Source of the DNA: Delphinapterus leucas
Taxonomy: Eukaryota; Chordata; Mammalia; Artiodactyla; Monodontidae
Length of the DNA: 64,000 bases
Assembly: GCF_002288925.2 (NCBI RefSeq)
Contig: NW_022098049.1
Location: 941,409-1,005,408 of the forward strand
Reading direction: 5' to 3'
Shown here: positions 12,777 to 24,063 of the stretch, one piece after another
Numbering within the stretch: the stretch's first letter is position 1
How the letters are laid out: every line of letters begins with the position of its first letter
Notes under the pieces: model-generated
The model's database searches: none
What the model was told of the DNA's origin: nothing
What the model saw: only the letters and a program-made list of their open reading frames with translations
Made by a program: the position numbers and the translations under genes

Positions 12777-12898
12777 TTTTTTTCTTTTTGGTTGCACCCT
12801 GCGGCATGTGGGATCTTAGTTCCCCAATCAGGGATCTGAGCTGTGCCCCCTGCTTTGGGAGCACGGAGTCTAAAGCACTGGACCACCAGGGAAGTCCC
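12777..12898 (-). mobile_element. Short CHR tRNA SINE (~120 bp form)
   Basis: Poly-T start, 'gcggcatgtgggatcttagt', then 'ggaccaccagggaagtccc', the reverse complement of a tRNA-Glu-like SINE head. Probable diverged TSDs: 'aaggatgtggtctt' ending in the T-run at about 12776 and 'aaagacatagtctt' after 12901 (4 of 14 differ). More diverged than the ~190-bp SINEs, so probably older. Confidence 0.88.
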
Positions 12899-12909
12899 AA
12901 CAAAGACAT

Positions 12910-13847
12910 AGTCTTGAGAGAGTAAGATGTTGTTGAGACCATCAGGAGCGTATACATGACTGAGCTTTATAATCTATGCCAAACTAGTCAGCTTAATTCA
13001 TTTTATGAAAAACAATCTAGACCTTCTTCTTAGCCTCTATATAAACTTTTAAGATTCTGATGGGCGAATGCAGAGATCTGCTAGTCTTGTGGCTGGCTGA
13101 CAGAGACAAGAGCCATGTATATAAGTTCCCTTGCTTATTAAAACTACCACCCACCAATCTGGAAATGTTTGCCTCTGTCTTTGGCCTCTCTCTGCCTTTC
13201 GTGTACAAGGGCCAGTGTGTGAACCAACAAGAACCTTGAGAAGTTTGGAAGGATAAAAGAATTCCCGTACTTTATCAAAGCACTCTGGATGAAAGTTTTT
13301 TAGGCTACTGGATGCCAATAAGAGGGAGGAAGGAGGAGGGAAAAGAAGGAGAGAAGGGAGAAAGAGGCACAGGGAAAGGTTTCCAGTGTGAAACCGTTTA
13401 AAAGAGGACTAAAAGTGAAAAATACTTGAAAAGGTCTGCTCATTTCCATAGAGCAATAGGAAACCACTCCTCTGCAGTATGTGAACCTCCTTGCTGCAAA
13501 TGGCAACTCAGATTCTTGTTTAATGATATAAATCAAAGGACACTTATGCATTGAAAACTTTATCTATAGGATGCCAAATAGTCTGGCCATATTTTCTCAT
13601 TGCCTTTTCTTTAAGATCTTCAAAATAAAAACAAAAATTAAAAGTTAGCTCAAATGTCCTGTGTGCATAATTCACCCTGAACACAATTCTTTTCAGAAGG
13701 GAACAGGTCCCTGTGTACCACCAAGGGGCAGCCGGGCATTGTGGAGAAGGGCATGTAAGCTGGAGCCCTAAATCCTGGGTTCAGAATCCTATAGTTCTTC
13801 TCCTTTATCTTCCCCTTGTTGCTGTTGTTGTTCTTTGTATATTATTA
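12910..13847. other. Noncoding DNA with GA-rich tract
   Basis: Contains a purine-rich low-complexity run at about 13320-13378. Several overlapping short frames on the minus strand (12545-13551) have no recognisable domain. I see no gene. Confidence 0.45.
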
Positions 13848-14037
13848 TTATTTTTATTGATGTAGAATTGACTCACAATATAATATTGTGTGGTTCAATA
13901 TTTTTATAGATTATGCACACCATACAAAGTTATTACAATATTAGTAACTGTATTCCCTGTGCTGTACATTACAGCCCTGTGACTTTTTTATTTTATAACT
14001 GGTAGTTTTACCTCTTAGTCCGCTTCACTCCTTTTTT
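13848..14037 (-). mobile_element. L1 3'-end fragment
   Basis: Reads 'tttttattgatgtagaattg' and 'ttccctgtgctgtacattac', matching the reverse complement of the cetartiodactyl L1 3' UTR. Related stubs lie at 15514, 33480, 62381 and 63708. TSDs were not found. It directly abuts the MIR at 14040. Confidence 0.7.
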
Positions 14038-14039
14038 AC

Positions 14040-14211
14040 AATCACCTGAGCAACATATTAGTCTCTCTGTGCCTCAGCTCCTCATTTATAAAATCAGAAT
14101 AAGAAAAGTACCTCTTTCCTGGGATTGTTGGGATTAAATGAGTTAATATATGTGAAGGGTTTGGAACAAAGCCTGGCACATACTAAGTGTTAGGTAAGTT
14201 TTCCTTATTAT
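14040..14211 (+). mobile_element. MIR SINE
   Basis: Clear MIR tail half: 'ctctctgtgcctcagctcct', 'gggattaaatgagttaatat', 'agcctggcacatactaagtg'. Its right end is the target of the CHR SINE insertion at 14227. Confidence 0.88.
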
Positions 14212-14226
14212 TATAAGGTGAATTTT

Positions 14227-14434
14227 TATTTTTATTTTTTTTGCGGTACACGGGCCTCTCACTGTCGTGGCCTCTCCCATTGCGGAGCACAGGCTCCGGA
14301 CGCGCAGGCTCAGCGGCCATGGCTCACGGGCCCAGCCGCTCTGTGNNNNNNNNNNNNNNNNNNNNNNNNNNNNNNNNCCCGTGTCCCCTGCGTCAGCAGG
14401 CGGACTCTCAACCACTGGGCCACCAGGGAAGCCG
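14227..14434 (-). mobile_element. CHR-type tRNA SINE with internal 32-N run
   Basis: Minus-strand copy of the ~190-bp cetacean SINE: poly-T, 'gcggtacacgggcctctcac', then N at 14346-14377, then 'cccgtgtcccctgcgtcagc' to 'accagggaagcc'. A perfect 15-bp TSD ('tataaggtgaatttt') lies at 14212-14226 and 14435-14449. The hidden part is the region between the GC-rich middle and the B box. Frames through it are not genes. Confidence 0.96.
14346..14377. other. Run of 32 N
   Basis: Unresolved bases inside a SINE. The intact copy at 59221 has exactly 32 bases between the matching flanks ('ctccgcg' and 'cccgtg'), so the run probably represents true length rather than a placeholder. Confidence 0.95.
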
Positions 14435-14449
14435 TATAAGGTGAATTTT

Positions 14450-15124
14450 AAAAAGCTTTTATTTCCTGCCTTCTCTTCAACATCACTTGGAGTAAGTATA
14501 GTTCTTTGTTTCTCCCTTAATGGTTTCTCTGTGTCTTTCAAACAAACCCTATTTTGGGAAGAAATCTTCCAGATAAATGGCTCCTGACTGACTTGAAGAT
14601 GTCACTTCCTGCTGGGGAGACAGGACAATTCCTAGTGATTGACCCTCAGTGACTCTCCTTCCCTCCTAACAGTTCTCAGGTTGCAGCCAAACCTAGAAGA
14701 ACAAAAGGTTTAAGGTCAGATGATTGGAAATGCTAATTGTAACCACTAACTTTGGCACCTCCTTGTATATATGGTCTTATACTCTTCATTAGACATTATC
14801 CATATGCAGGTCTTGTCTTCCCAAAGAATGTCAAATTTTTCACAGGCAGATTCCTCCCTACTTTTCTATTTGCCATCATACCTGTCAGCCTGTTGGCCGA
14901 AAGCAGGTGTCCAGCAATACATGCTAAATAACCCTCAATTGTAAAGCTTTGGAATGCAGATTCACTAGTTGACTGATTTATACAGATAGCATATCTATAT
15001 CTTCTGTTGCACTGCCCGTTTAAACGTTTCAAAGCCCCCCATTTCCTTCAACCACAAACTTAAATTTCTGCAGATTTTCCACAGTCTGCATAATCAATTC
15101 TACTGCACCCATAGTTTACTATAA
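14450..15124. other. Unassigned noncoding DNA
   Basis: No gene or repeat recognised. A 78-codon minus-strand frame at 14796-15032 has no visible domain. Confidence 0.45.
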
Positions 15125-15365
15125 CAACAACATAACAGCTAATATTTATTGATTGCTTACTAGGTGGTGAGCATTGTTCTAAGAAATTTATCTTAATTTT
15201 GTTATTACTCACAATAAATTTGTGAGCTAGGTAATATTATTACCCTCATCTTATAGATGAGAAAACGGAGGCACAGTGTTTTGAAGAAACATGGCCAGTT
15301 CAGTTACGCAGTTTTAGCAAGTAGAGCTGGGATTTGAAATCTCCCCAACCCCCAAAGAGTGATTC
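15125..15365 (-). mobile_element. MIR SINE, nearly full length
   Basis: Good order in reverse complement: 'aatatttattgattgcttac', 'gagcattgttctaagaaatt', 'ccctcatcttatagatgaga', 'aaaacggaggcacagtg', 'agagctgggatttgaaat'. Confidence 0.85.
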
Positions 15366-15513
15366 TGGTTTTCCCCACTAAATTACTATCCCAGTGCATC
15401 CACAGGCAAACCAGTCTTTTTCAGAAATGTACCATTATCATTCCCCTCTCCCTACTTTTACTCCTATTATTTCACTGACAATAAAAGGCAGGATATCTCT
15501 ATGACTCTCTTTT

Positions 15514-15627
15514 TCTTTTTTTGATTTTTCTTTTTCAGGAAATAACTTTTTACTTTCTATTGGAGTATAGTTGATTCACAATGTTGTGTTAGTTTCAGGT
15601 GTATAGCAAAGTGATTCAGTTATACAT
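15514..15627 (-). mobile_element. Very short L1 3'-end insertion
   Basis: Only about 114 bp of L1 3' UTR ('attggagtatagttgattca', 'caaagtgattcagttataca') behind a T-rich stretch. Perfect 10-bp direct repeats 'actctctttt' flank it at 15504-15513 and 15628-15637. This fits severe 5' truncation during target-primed reverse transcription. Confidence 0.8.
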
Positions 15628-15639
15628 ACTCTCTTTTGC

Positions 15640-18042
15640 TGTCTACTACTAACAGCCCTCCCAATACTCGGACCATAAAGTGTTTCCTATTATCTTAAAT
15701 ATTCTGAACTATATTGTTTAATTAAATACCCTCATATATTTCTTATATATGTTCTACCAACAGTTTCCTTTGCTAGGCTTGTCTCGCTGGAAATATATCC
15801 ATCCTTCCTCCACTTTATAGCACTGAGCTCAGTGCTAAACCTGTATCAACACTCAATACAGACAAAACGTGGTGGATTCTCAGTATAATTGTAAGCATAC
15901 TGGATCCTGAATTCCATTATCAAATAGCGACCTGGTGGGGTGTCTCCACCCACGACGCATGAAAACTCTGACCCACTGAAACTTCTTTATCCTCTATCTG
16001 TGCAGCTCTCCACGGTGGCAACTGCAGGCACAAAAGTGGATTGCCAGGCTGCCGTGAATTGAGGAAAGCACACACTAGTGATGGGCATACTTCCGTGTAA
16101 TTAAATGACACCTATCATAGAGTGACACATCAACTTCCACAGAAGTGAAAAAAAAAAATCACTCGTATTTAGAGAGTCTGTATCTTTTCCAATATCTATT
16201 CTAACCTAGATGATAGGCAGGCTGGAGATGATGTAACAAAGAGCCCGGAGTCACAATGAGCAAGGTATACACACCGTCTCTAGAATCAGTTTTAAAAAGT
16301 TATTTAGCAGCCTGTCTTACGTGTTTGCTTTTTCTCTCAGCTCCAGCGGTAAAGGTCTGAATTTCGTAACTGCAATACCCCTGCATCCAGTGTGCCTGTC
16401 AGAATTCCCTTTGGTAGCAGTTAGCATTTATTTTACAAGCCTTTATTTGTTGGGAGAAGTTTTGACTGGAATAAGCTAAAGTAGAGAGTGGGGCAACAAT
16501 AAATGGATTCAAAGTTGAGCAAAAAAATTAAACTCTATGACATTGTAAAGCAAACTAGTCTATGTTAGAGATGTTTCTCCAGAAGCTTCTATTGCTTTTA
16601 TAGCTGATGTTTTTAATCTAGACTCAAGGCCAAGAGTCCTTGCTACCCCTACTCACTGATTCCTCCTTGTGAAGTAACAAACACACAGAATAAAAATTCG
16701 GGAACTGCTTTGTAACAAGGTTGACATGTGGTTAATCAAGTTTCATGTGGACTGTAGAAAAAAGTTTATACAACCTGCTCAAAAATAACAAATGAACATA
16801 TATCAAGAATCAAACAAAAACCAGAGCTGAAAAAGAGAGAACTTCAGAGATTCTCTTTTTAAGTGCATTTATGATAAAGAGGATTAGGTTAGAAAAAACA
16901 CTAGTCTGGTGGGCTTTCGACTGAATTGCAGTTTAGCTCAGGGCCAAATCTGTCCCCCTGCCAACTGTATACTGGGCTCTATCAGCGACCTCTGCCACTT
17001 GATGGAGTTAAGAGCACATTGGGACATAAGGTTATTGAAGAAAAGTCAAAGGTTGATCTCGGTGGTTACAAACCATTAGGGATTAGAGCAGGAGTGTGAA
17101 TGAGCAGGAAATTTAAAAAATGGCCTGTGGGCCCTGTCACTTTGCATCTTTTCTTGATTTAATCTCTTTCTGTGGGTTATCCACGCCCACGCCCCATTCC
17201 CTCAAGCATTATTCTACTCTTTTGTGTCCTTAAACCATCTCTACTCACATCTGTACCACATAATTGAGACCACATAGGAACCAAGTAGGGATGATGTAAA
17301 ACTCTTATGTTTAAAAAAAAAAAAAGTGTATGTGACTTGAGTTAAAAAAAAAATAGTGCTAAGACAGGATTCAACCTTAAAACACACTGAATCAAATTCT
17401 CCCAGGGCAGACGTGGCTTCCTGGGGAAAAGGAAACTTACTGTGTTTACTATGGAAAGCGCTGCTAATTCTTTTATGCCATCAGAAGTGGCTTATGCCTA
17501 AGAGTATAAATCATCGACTCTTTCAGCTAACACAGTCATTCTCCTTCATGCTTCTACATCTTTATTTATGTTTCTTCCCAATGCCCCTCTTGATTATCTT
17601 TCCTGGTATTCTGTATTCCATGCCTAAGCAAAACCTCTCATGGTACTGGAGCATTGCTTCCTCTGGAAAGCTACGTCAGCTCCAGTTTCGTCAGTCTCTG
17701 ACTCCTCTGAACTTCCAAAGCACAAGTTATTTTTGCCTTTTCGTCCTATGGACACTTCACATTCTGATGTAACCTACGAGTCCCTCTTAGAAAGAATGAA
17801 AAATGTTTTTTAAATTCATAACACACAGGGGATTATAATAGAAACCAATGTATGGAAATACAGTTATCAAAATATTTTTAAAATTTGTGATATAATTCTT
17901 TATTAAGGAAAAGATCTAGTTGAAAATCTAATTACTGTAATGTCAAAGTATGGTGGCTTAATACTTTAAAGTATCCGCAACACTGAAGTATGATATGACA
18001 AACTAGAAATCTAATGACAACTTGCGAGTGTTGCTAAGACCA

Positions 18043-18044
<2 letters not shown>
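15640..18044. other. Noncoding DNA, possible L2 piece
   Basis: No gene recognised. The 138-codon plus frame at 17356-17772 lacks any domain and lies in sequence whose phrasing (about 17440-17800) is faintly L2-like, so I treat it as chance. The rest shows nothing I can name. Confidence 0.4.
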
Positions 18045-18082
<38 letters not shown>

Positions 18083-18085
18083 TGT
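18045..18085 (+). repeat. (GT)n microsatellite
   Basis: About 18 uninterrupted GT units (to 18081), then one break. Confidence 0.97.
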
Positions 18086-18089
18086 TTTC

Positions 18090-19299
18090 CTACATTCATA
18101 ATGGAAGAAAATGCAAGATTTCAGTTACAGCCTAGTGAATACTCCTGAATTCTACCAGGTTGAGAACCCCTGATTTATAACTTAGAGAAATCTCTTATCA
18201 TCTGTCTTATTATTGCAACTAGTTGGTAAAATCATGACACTGACACTCGTTTTCTCTATACCTTCTTCAGAGAAGAGACTAGTTCTTAGCCCTTTGTAGT
18301 AGCTGAACCACAAGTTTTTGAGCATAATGAAATGAAATTAAACACCAACTTATGTGTAGCTAAAAATGTGCCAAGCCAACCACAAGCATTCCCAGAATTA
18401 GTTTTATTTTTCTTTGACATAATTTCTATTTTGCTTTGTAATATACGTCATTGCTTTCATTCCTGTCTCTTCTGGTAAATTGTGTATTCTTAGGGATGGA
18501 TTCTGCAACAGGTTCTCTCTGTTCAGGTAATGAGAGCTTAAACTCAAGTGGCCATAATAGGACATCTGTGGAATAGGTTAATATAATATAATGAAAAGGA
18601 AGAATTGACATATTTCTCAAGAGAGTAAGGAGAGTCAAAGTTTGATGCAAGATTTTGGACTAGAGATTCTTGGAAAATTAGTAAGAAAGCTAAAGTACAG
18701 TGAATGTGGTTGGGGGCTCACAACATAATATTCTTTCATTCCTTTCTCAATTGAAATTACAATGTCTTCCTCCTTTAGAATGCAACACAATCTGTAATCA
18801 CCTGAAAGGTGAACTATGATAATACAGAAAATTGGCTTTGAAAATTCTAAAACATGAGTCACATTTCCACATAAGTATTCTGAAGAAACCATATTTTTTC
18901 CTTTCAATCATAGTAGGTAAAAACAAGATCAACTAAAATCACCGTCTTGTGGTGAGATTTATGCTCATATATTGTACTTTCCATCTTTATTTCTGGAAGG
19001 TGGCAGGTAGGGGCTTTTGGTGGGAATTTAAAACATAGAAGAAAGGGACGTTGTGATGCCTTCTTCATCCATTCTATGTAGGATTATCCATGTTGGACAA
19101 TTAGAATTAAAATATGTCTTTCTAGGGAGATACATTTATGTGTGTTGAATTTGCAGTGTTGAGATCACATGCAGATCACTGGGAAGTTAGAAAAAAAGGA
19201 CTGGAATTCCAAAGAGAATTAAACAATTGCTTCCTTGTCCAGGAATGTAGATATTTTTTGTTTGCCATACTTTACGTAGTGCAAGGTATATTAATCGGA
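18090..19299. other. Unassigned noncoding DNA
   Basis: Two short overlapping minus-strand frames (18426-18650 and 18635-18907) have no recognisable domain. Nothing else seen. Confidence 0.45.
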
Positions 19300-19440
19300 G
19301 TTTCTATAACGTAGTCGTTAAGAACATAGACTCTGGAATTAAACAGACTGAGTTTATATTTTAACTTACTACCTATAATACACTTAGTATGATGTCTGGA
19401 TCATAAAAGGTACTCAATGAATATAAATATATTGTTACTG
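19300..19440 (+). mobile_element. MIR SINE remnant
   Basis: 'cgttaagaacatagactctg' matches the MIR 5' landmark, and 'aaaggtactcaatgaatata' matches its tail. The middle has decayed or been deleted. Confidence 0.7.
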
Positions 19441-19784
19441 AATGGTTGACTGAGGTCATAGGCTGTGATGAGGTTTTGAAAATCTTCCTTTCAGAGGATA
19501 GCTGACTTCTATAAGGAAAAAAAAAAAAAGTAATGTGTAAATTTGCTGAAGATATTGTGGAAAGAAAATGGAATAAATTATCCTTGTGGAAGAAACCAAG
19601 AGTAAGATAAAAGAAAATCAGAAGAGAAATTGTAGAAGGAGTTACTGGAGAGCAGAAATGGAATTATGATAATGTGGTAACACTTAAGTCTTACAGAGAC
19701 AACATTTCAAGAAAAATTAAATCTGAGAAATTTCACTGAATTTAATAATTGGAAGAATATTGATAAAAGTGCTGGCTTACCAGA

Positions 19785-20420
19785 GTTCTGGAAATATGAT
19801 TGAGGAACATGAAGGAAGTTGAAGCAGTAAATATAGAACAAACTTTTTGTCAGTGACTGGAAATTAAAAGATTAGAGAGTAGATGGAGGTGTGGCAAAGT
19901 CATGAAAACTTTTTGGCTTTGCTTTTGGTTTTGCTTTTGAGACGAAACAAAGGTTAGACAAACCTTTGGAGAAGGGGTGGAGAGGACTAAGGATACGAAC
20001 AAAAGATGAGTTAATTGATAAAGCTATGTCTCAAAAGAAATGGGAAAAAGTGAATGTAGAGTCAAATTGAAGGATGACTTTTAGAAAGGCGGAGAGACAC
20101 ATATCTTTCTGACTCAAGAAAGAATGATTTAAAAATGGGTGGAGTTAGAATTGAAGGTCATAAACTGGTAGATGAAGAAACTCCAACCAGATGACCTGAA
20201 CATATTCACTAAGGTGTAAGGTGTAAAATACAAAGAGACGTGCACTGCTGTCCTCCTGGTCCAAGAGCCAACCCAGAAGGGTCAAACTTAGTACTCCTTC
20301 CCATAGAAATTCCTGAGGCCAAAGAAAACAGGGTAGTGTGTAGCTTTCCCGCTAAGTATGAAGAATGGCATGAATGAAGAATAGTGACTGAAAGTAAAAG
20401 GGGCAATGTACAAGGAAGTA
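19785..20420 (+). mobile_element. Possible old repeat remnant, family not named
   Basis: A/G-rich, with phrases such as 'gaggtgtggcaaagtcatga' and 'gaaggatgacttttag'. It resembles in style the old-family fragments at 28240, 32640 and 55115. Weak call; it could be single-copy DNA. Confidence 0.3.
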
Positions 20421-21839
20421 CTTCAAAAACAAAAGAAATTTCTAAGCAAATGGTGCATGGATATGGGTCAGTTAAATCAGGTTTGCCTACTTCACAGTTA
20501 AATATAAATTCTAAGAGTTAATGGATATAAGTGTAAAGTTAATTTCATTAGACCAGATGGAGGGATAGGGTGACGGAAAAGAGTTACTTTACTTTTACAT
20601 GTTGGCATTCCAAGAAGCCACGATTTACAAATGCCCCATATGAAATACAGCTTTTAAAATACTGAGACCCATTGAACTTCAATAGAATTCTGACACGTAC
20701 GTGTAGAACAATTCTAATTCCTTCCGGTTTCCCATTCTTCTCTTGCATTATGCAGTGCTGACAGAGCAGCCACATTTCCCAAGAGCTCCCTTTTCCCCAG
20801 CCCAGATGTTGCTCCAGTTGTGACTTTTAAAAACTGAATATTTCAGATTTACCCATTGCTTTCTTTTCACGATGTGACTAATTCAAACTATGGCCGAAGG
20901 TTGACCAGGTCTCTAAGACAAAGAGTCAAGTAACTGCCTTGCTCTTCCATCCATGAAGAACTTCTCAGGGAGTCAGGGGTTGTCCCTCAATTACTAGATA
21001 CTTTTCTGTAACAAGTCAAGTACCAGTTGAGACACATTTTTACTTACAAGTTAATTTTATTTTTTTATTAGTCCTGACATGTGCACCATTCTTTTACCTT
21101 AGAGGAAAATGCATTATATTAGATAAGTGCATATTGTAAATTTTATTTTACAGGACATCTTTCTTCTCAGAGTGAAAGAATAATCCTAATGTATTTGTGC
21201 TGAACACTCTTTACATGTAGATAGAGGTGTTTTATTTCTGACACCTCCCTGGGTCAATCAGGTGTGTCTTTGATCTCCTTGCAGACTACAGGCTTGAGGT
21301 TTGAATGTAAAATGCTAAGAGATATTTACATCCATTCAGATTACTATTTTTAGAAAAGCGTGGATGGTAGAATGGGTAAGGGAGTGGAGGAGAGTAAAAA
21401 ATTCTAAGGAAAACAAATGCAGACCAGATGTTAGTTGGCAAGTTTCCACTCTGCAGACACTGGGCTGCCAGATGAGGTTAAAGAGCATGGATACCAACTT
21501 AATTTAATAAAGAATTAGATGCTCTTCAGTGGTAAGGCCAGTGCTAATTGAGACAAATAATGATGATATGAAATTGCATTTTCTTTTCTTCTTTGTCCCT
21601 GTCCCTCATTTTTATTTGGGAAAAAATAAATATTCTTAGACATGATCAGGATTCACAATGACCCCAACTTGCCTGTGCTTTAAACATCCAAAGACTGTTG
21701 TAAAGAAGGCTTAATGTCCCTATGATTTCACTTCTCTGGGTTTCCTTCTAAGGATGGGGGCATGGCTCAAGAGCCTCATAGGAAGGAAGAAAATGACATA
21801 AAAGGGAATACTATGCATAATTAACACAAGAACTTGGGT
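20421..21839. other. Unassigned noncoding DNA
   Basis: I see no gene, repeat or RNA here. Confidence 0.45.
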
Positions 21840-22005
21840 TCATCAATATTCTTTTGAACACATGCTATGTGTCCAGCATGTGTTTCACTCAGGTTCAGAG
21901 AAGCTCCATATTGCAGTTATATTTGTTCAGGTTCTAGATGGGAAAACTTGAGTACAGATATACTATGCGATCTGATGAAGTTCACAGTTCTGAGTGGCAG
22001 ATGAA
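21840..22005 (-). mobile_element. Possible MIR remnant
   Basis: 'gaacacatgctatgtgtcca' followed by 'ctagatgggaaaacttgagt' suggests a reverse-complement MIR with a decayed core. Confidence 0.4.
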
Positions 22006-22087
22006 AATTTTAATCACAAGTCCCTTTACTACTAGCCCAATGTATTATTCCTCTTCCCCATACTTGCCATATAGCTGGTATCAGCAT

Positions 22088-22710
22088 TGTATTAGTTTCA
22101 TGTAGCTGCTGAAAGTTACCGTAAAGCTAGTAGCTTAAAATAACACATATCTATTGTTTTACTGTCCTCTTCATTAAAAGTCTGATACAGGTCTCACTGG
22201 GCTAAAATTAAGGTGCCAGCAGTGCCATGTTTCTTTATGGAGACTCTAAGGGGTAATTCATTTCCTTGTTTGCTTTTTTATTTTATCTATCATCTATCTA
22301 TCTATCTATCATCTATCTATCTATTATCTATCAATCTATCTATTATCTATCTATTATCTATCTATCTATCTATTTATTATCTATCTATCTATCTATTTCA
22401 GCTTCTGTGGACCAAGAGCATTCCTTGGATTATAGCCACCTTTCCCCATCTTCATAGCCAGGAATGTTGCATCTCTCCTTTATTTTTTCATCACATTTCC
22501 ACCTGACTCTACTAACCTACCTTCCTCTTCCACTTTTAAGAAAAATTGTAATTATTTTAGGCTCATCTGAATCATCCAGGATACTCTCCCTATCTCAAGG
22601 TCCCTAACTGAATCACATCTGCAAAATCCCTTTTACCATGGAAGGTAATATAGTCACAGGTTCCAATGATTAGCACTTAGACATCCTAGGACATTATTCT
22701 GCCTGCCACA
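22088..22710 (-). mobile_element. MaLR/MLT1-like solo LTR carrying a TATC microsatellite
   Basis: Reads 'tgtattagtttcatgtagct', 'agctagtagcttaaaataac', 'aaggtgccagcagtgccatg', then (after the microsatellite) 'tcatctgaatcatccaggat', 'actgaatcacatctgcaaaa' and 'cattattctgcctgccaca'. This is the reverse-complement order of old mammalian MaLR-type LTRs. Ends are TG...CA, and a candidate 5-bp TSD (AGCAT at 22083-22087, AACAT at 22711-22715) has one mismatch. No internal retroviral sequence adjoins it. Exact subfamily not determined. Confidence 0.6.
22284..22397 (+). repeat. (ATCT)n tetranucleotide microsatellite
   Basis: About 114 bp of interrupted TATC units with several CATC or TTATC variants. 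The Ser-Ile-Tyr-Leu-rich open frames across it are a direct result of the repeat and not proteins. Confidence 0.97.
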
Positions 22711-22719
22711 AACATATAA

Positions 22720-23648
22720 CCTCTCAACTCCTTTAATGAACCTTCCCCACTACCCCATCCAACACTGTTCCCAGGATTCATCTTGCTATTCTCTTTGTGC
22801 CTTTTCTTCTTTACTCAGTTCTGCCTACTAAATGCCACTCTTGATTCTTATGTTCTAGAATAGACCCATGGTGAAGGTGTAATCTTCTTGATTCTCTTTA
22901 TGGCTTGTGCAAGTGAGTGTGATACTTCTTAAGGAGAGAAGGATACAGAATAAGGTCTTTTCTGTGGATAGTTCATAACACAGACAAAATACGTGGGCAA
23001 CATTGTTGTTACAGGCTGACTTCTGGGAAAGCAGGCTCTGAGATGGAGTTTAACATTCAAGTTATTCATTAAAAAGTTAGAACCAACATCTGAGGAAGGG
23101 ATGAAAAGGAAACAGAAGTGAGCAGGGAGAGAAGTTGAGCTGTGAAGCAGGACTCAAAACATCCTTGAATAACCCAGTGGGGCACTCCAGAGCTAGAATG
23201 ATTCTTCAGAGGCATCGTGAGTTGGGCTGGAAAAGCAGGTTTTTACTTCTGCAGTGACTGCTTTTCGAAAGCATTGACTCTCTCAGTTGCTGAGGCTCAT
23301 CCTTTCTTTAAGGAGGATCTGGGTGGTACATCACAGTGTCCACCAATTTTCTTCTTTTCTTATGTTCTCCTCTTTTCTCTTCTTGGCTTTGTTTTCTTCT
23401 CCCTTTTTATTTTTACTTTGTTGTTTTCCTTCAACTCGCATTTCCTTACCTCCAGTAGTTTTGTGTCTATAGAGTTTTCTGTGCATAAATATTAAATGTG
23501 CTCATTTGGGTTATGCAGAAGACACGGGGCAGGTTTCATGGCTTACATGGTATGCCCCTTACTCAAGATATTATACAATAGCATATAATCACATCATAGA
23601 AGGTAACTAGGGCCAAGAGTATATTTAGTGTGGTTTATAGCCCTCCAA
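22720..23648. other. Noncoding DNA, possible old repeat
   Basis: About 23015-23230 has phrasing of an old interspersed repeat ('ctgacttctgggaaagcagg', 'cccagtggggcactccagag') that I cannot name. The overlapping plus frames at 23217-23495 are T-rich and hydrophobic by composition only. Confidence 0.4.
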
Positions 23649-23665
23649 CAAGTTGAAATCTTTTT

Positions 23666-23866
23666 TTTTTTTTTGCGGTTCATGGGCCTCTTACTGTTGT
23701 GGCCTTTCCTGTTGCAGAGCACAGGCTCCGAACGAGCAGGCTCAGCAGCCATGGCTCACAGGCCCAGCCACTCCGCGGCATGTGGGATCCTCCCAGACCG
23801 GGGCACAAACCCGTGTTCCCTGCATCGGTAGGCAGACTCTCAACCACTGCACCACCAGGGAAGCCC
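23666..23866 (-). mobile_element. CHR-type tRNA SINE (~190 bp form)
   Basis: Poly-T, 'gcggttcatgggcctcttac', 'ccatggctcacaggcccagc', to 'accaccagggaagcccc'. A perfect 17-bp TSD ('caagttgaaatcttttt') lies at 23649-23665 and 23867-23883. Several C-to-T type changes at CpG sites mark it as older than the copy at 59221. Confidence 0.97.
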
Positions 23867-24063
23867 CAAGTTGAAATCTTTTTGTGTTTAATCTCACAGA
23901 TTTTCCTTTGAGATCTGATCAAAATATGCAATTTTCTCCATATTTTATTCCTTTACTTGTTTCCTTTTATCATGATATCCTTCTGCATTTCACCATCCAC
24001 CCAAAGACAACTATTTTAGTGTATGTAATGGGTATAGTTTTGTGTGCTTTTTGTGTTGTTTCA

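Noticed and set aside
17356..17772. A 138-codon frame as a candidate membrane protein
   Set aside because: The hydrophobic look comes from T-rich composition. No domain, no signal of exon structure, and weakly L2-like DNA.
22213..22506. A 97-codon frame with YLSIYLSI repeats
   Set aside because: The repeats are a direct translation of the TATC microsatellite.
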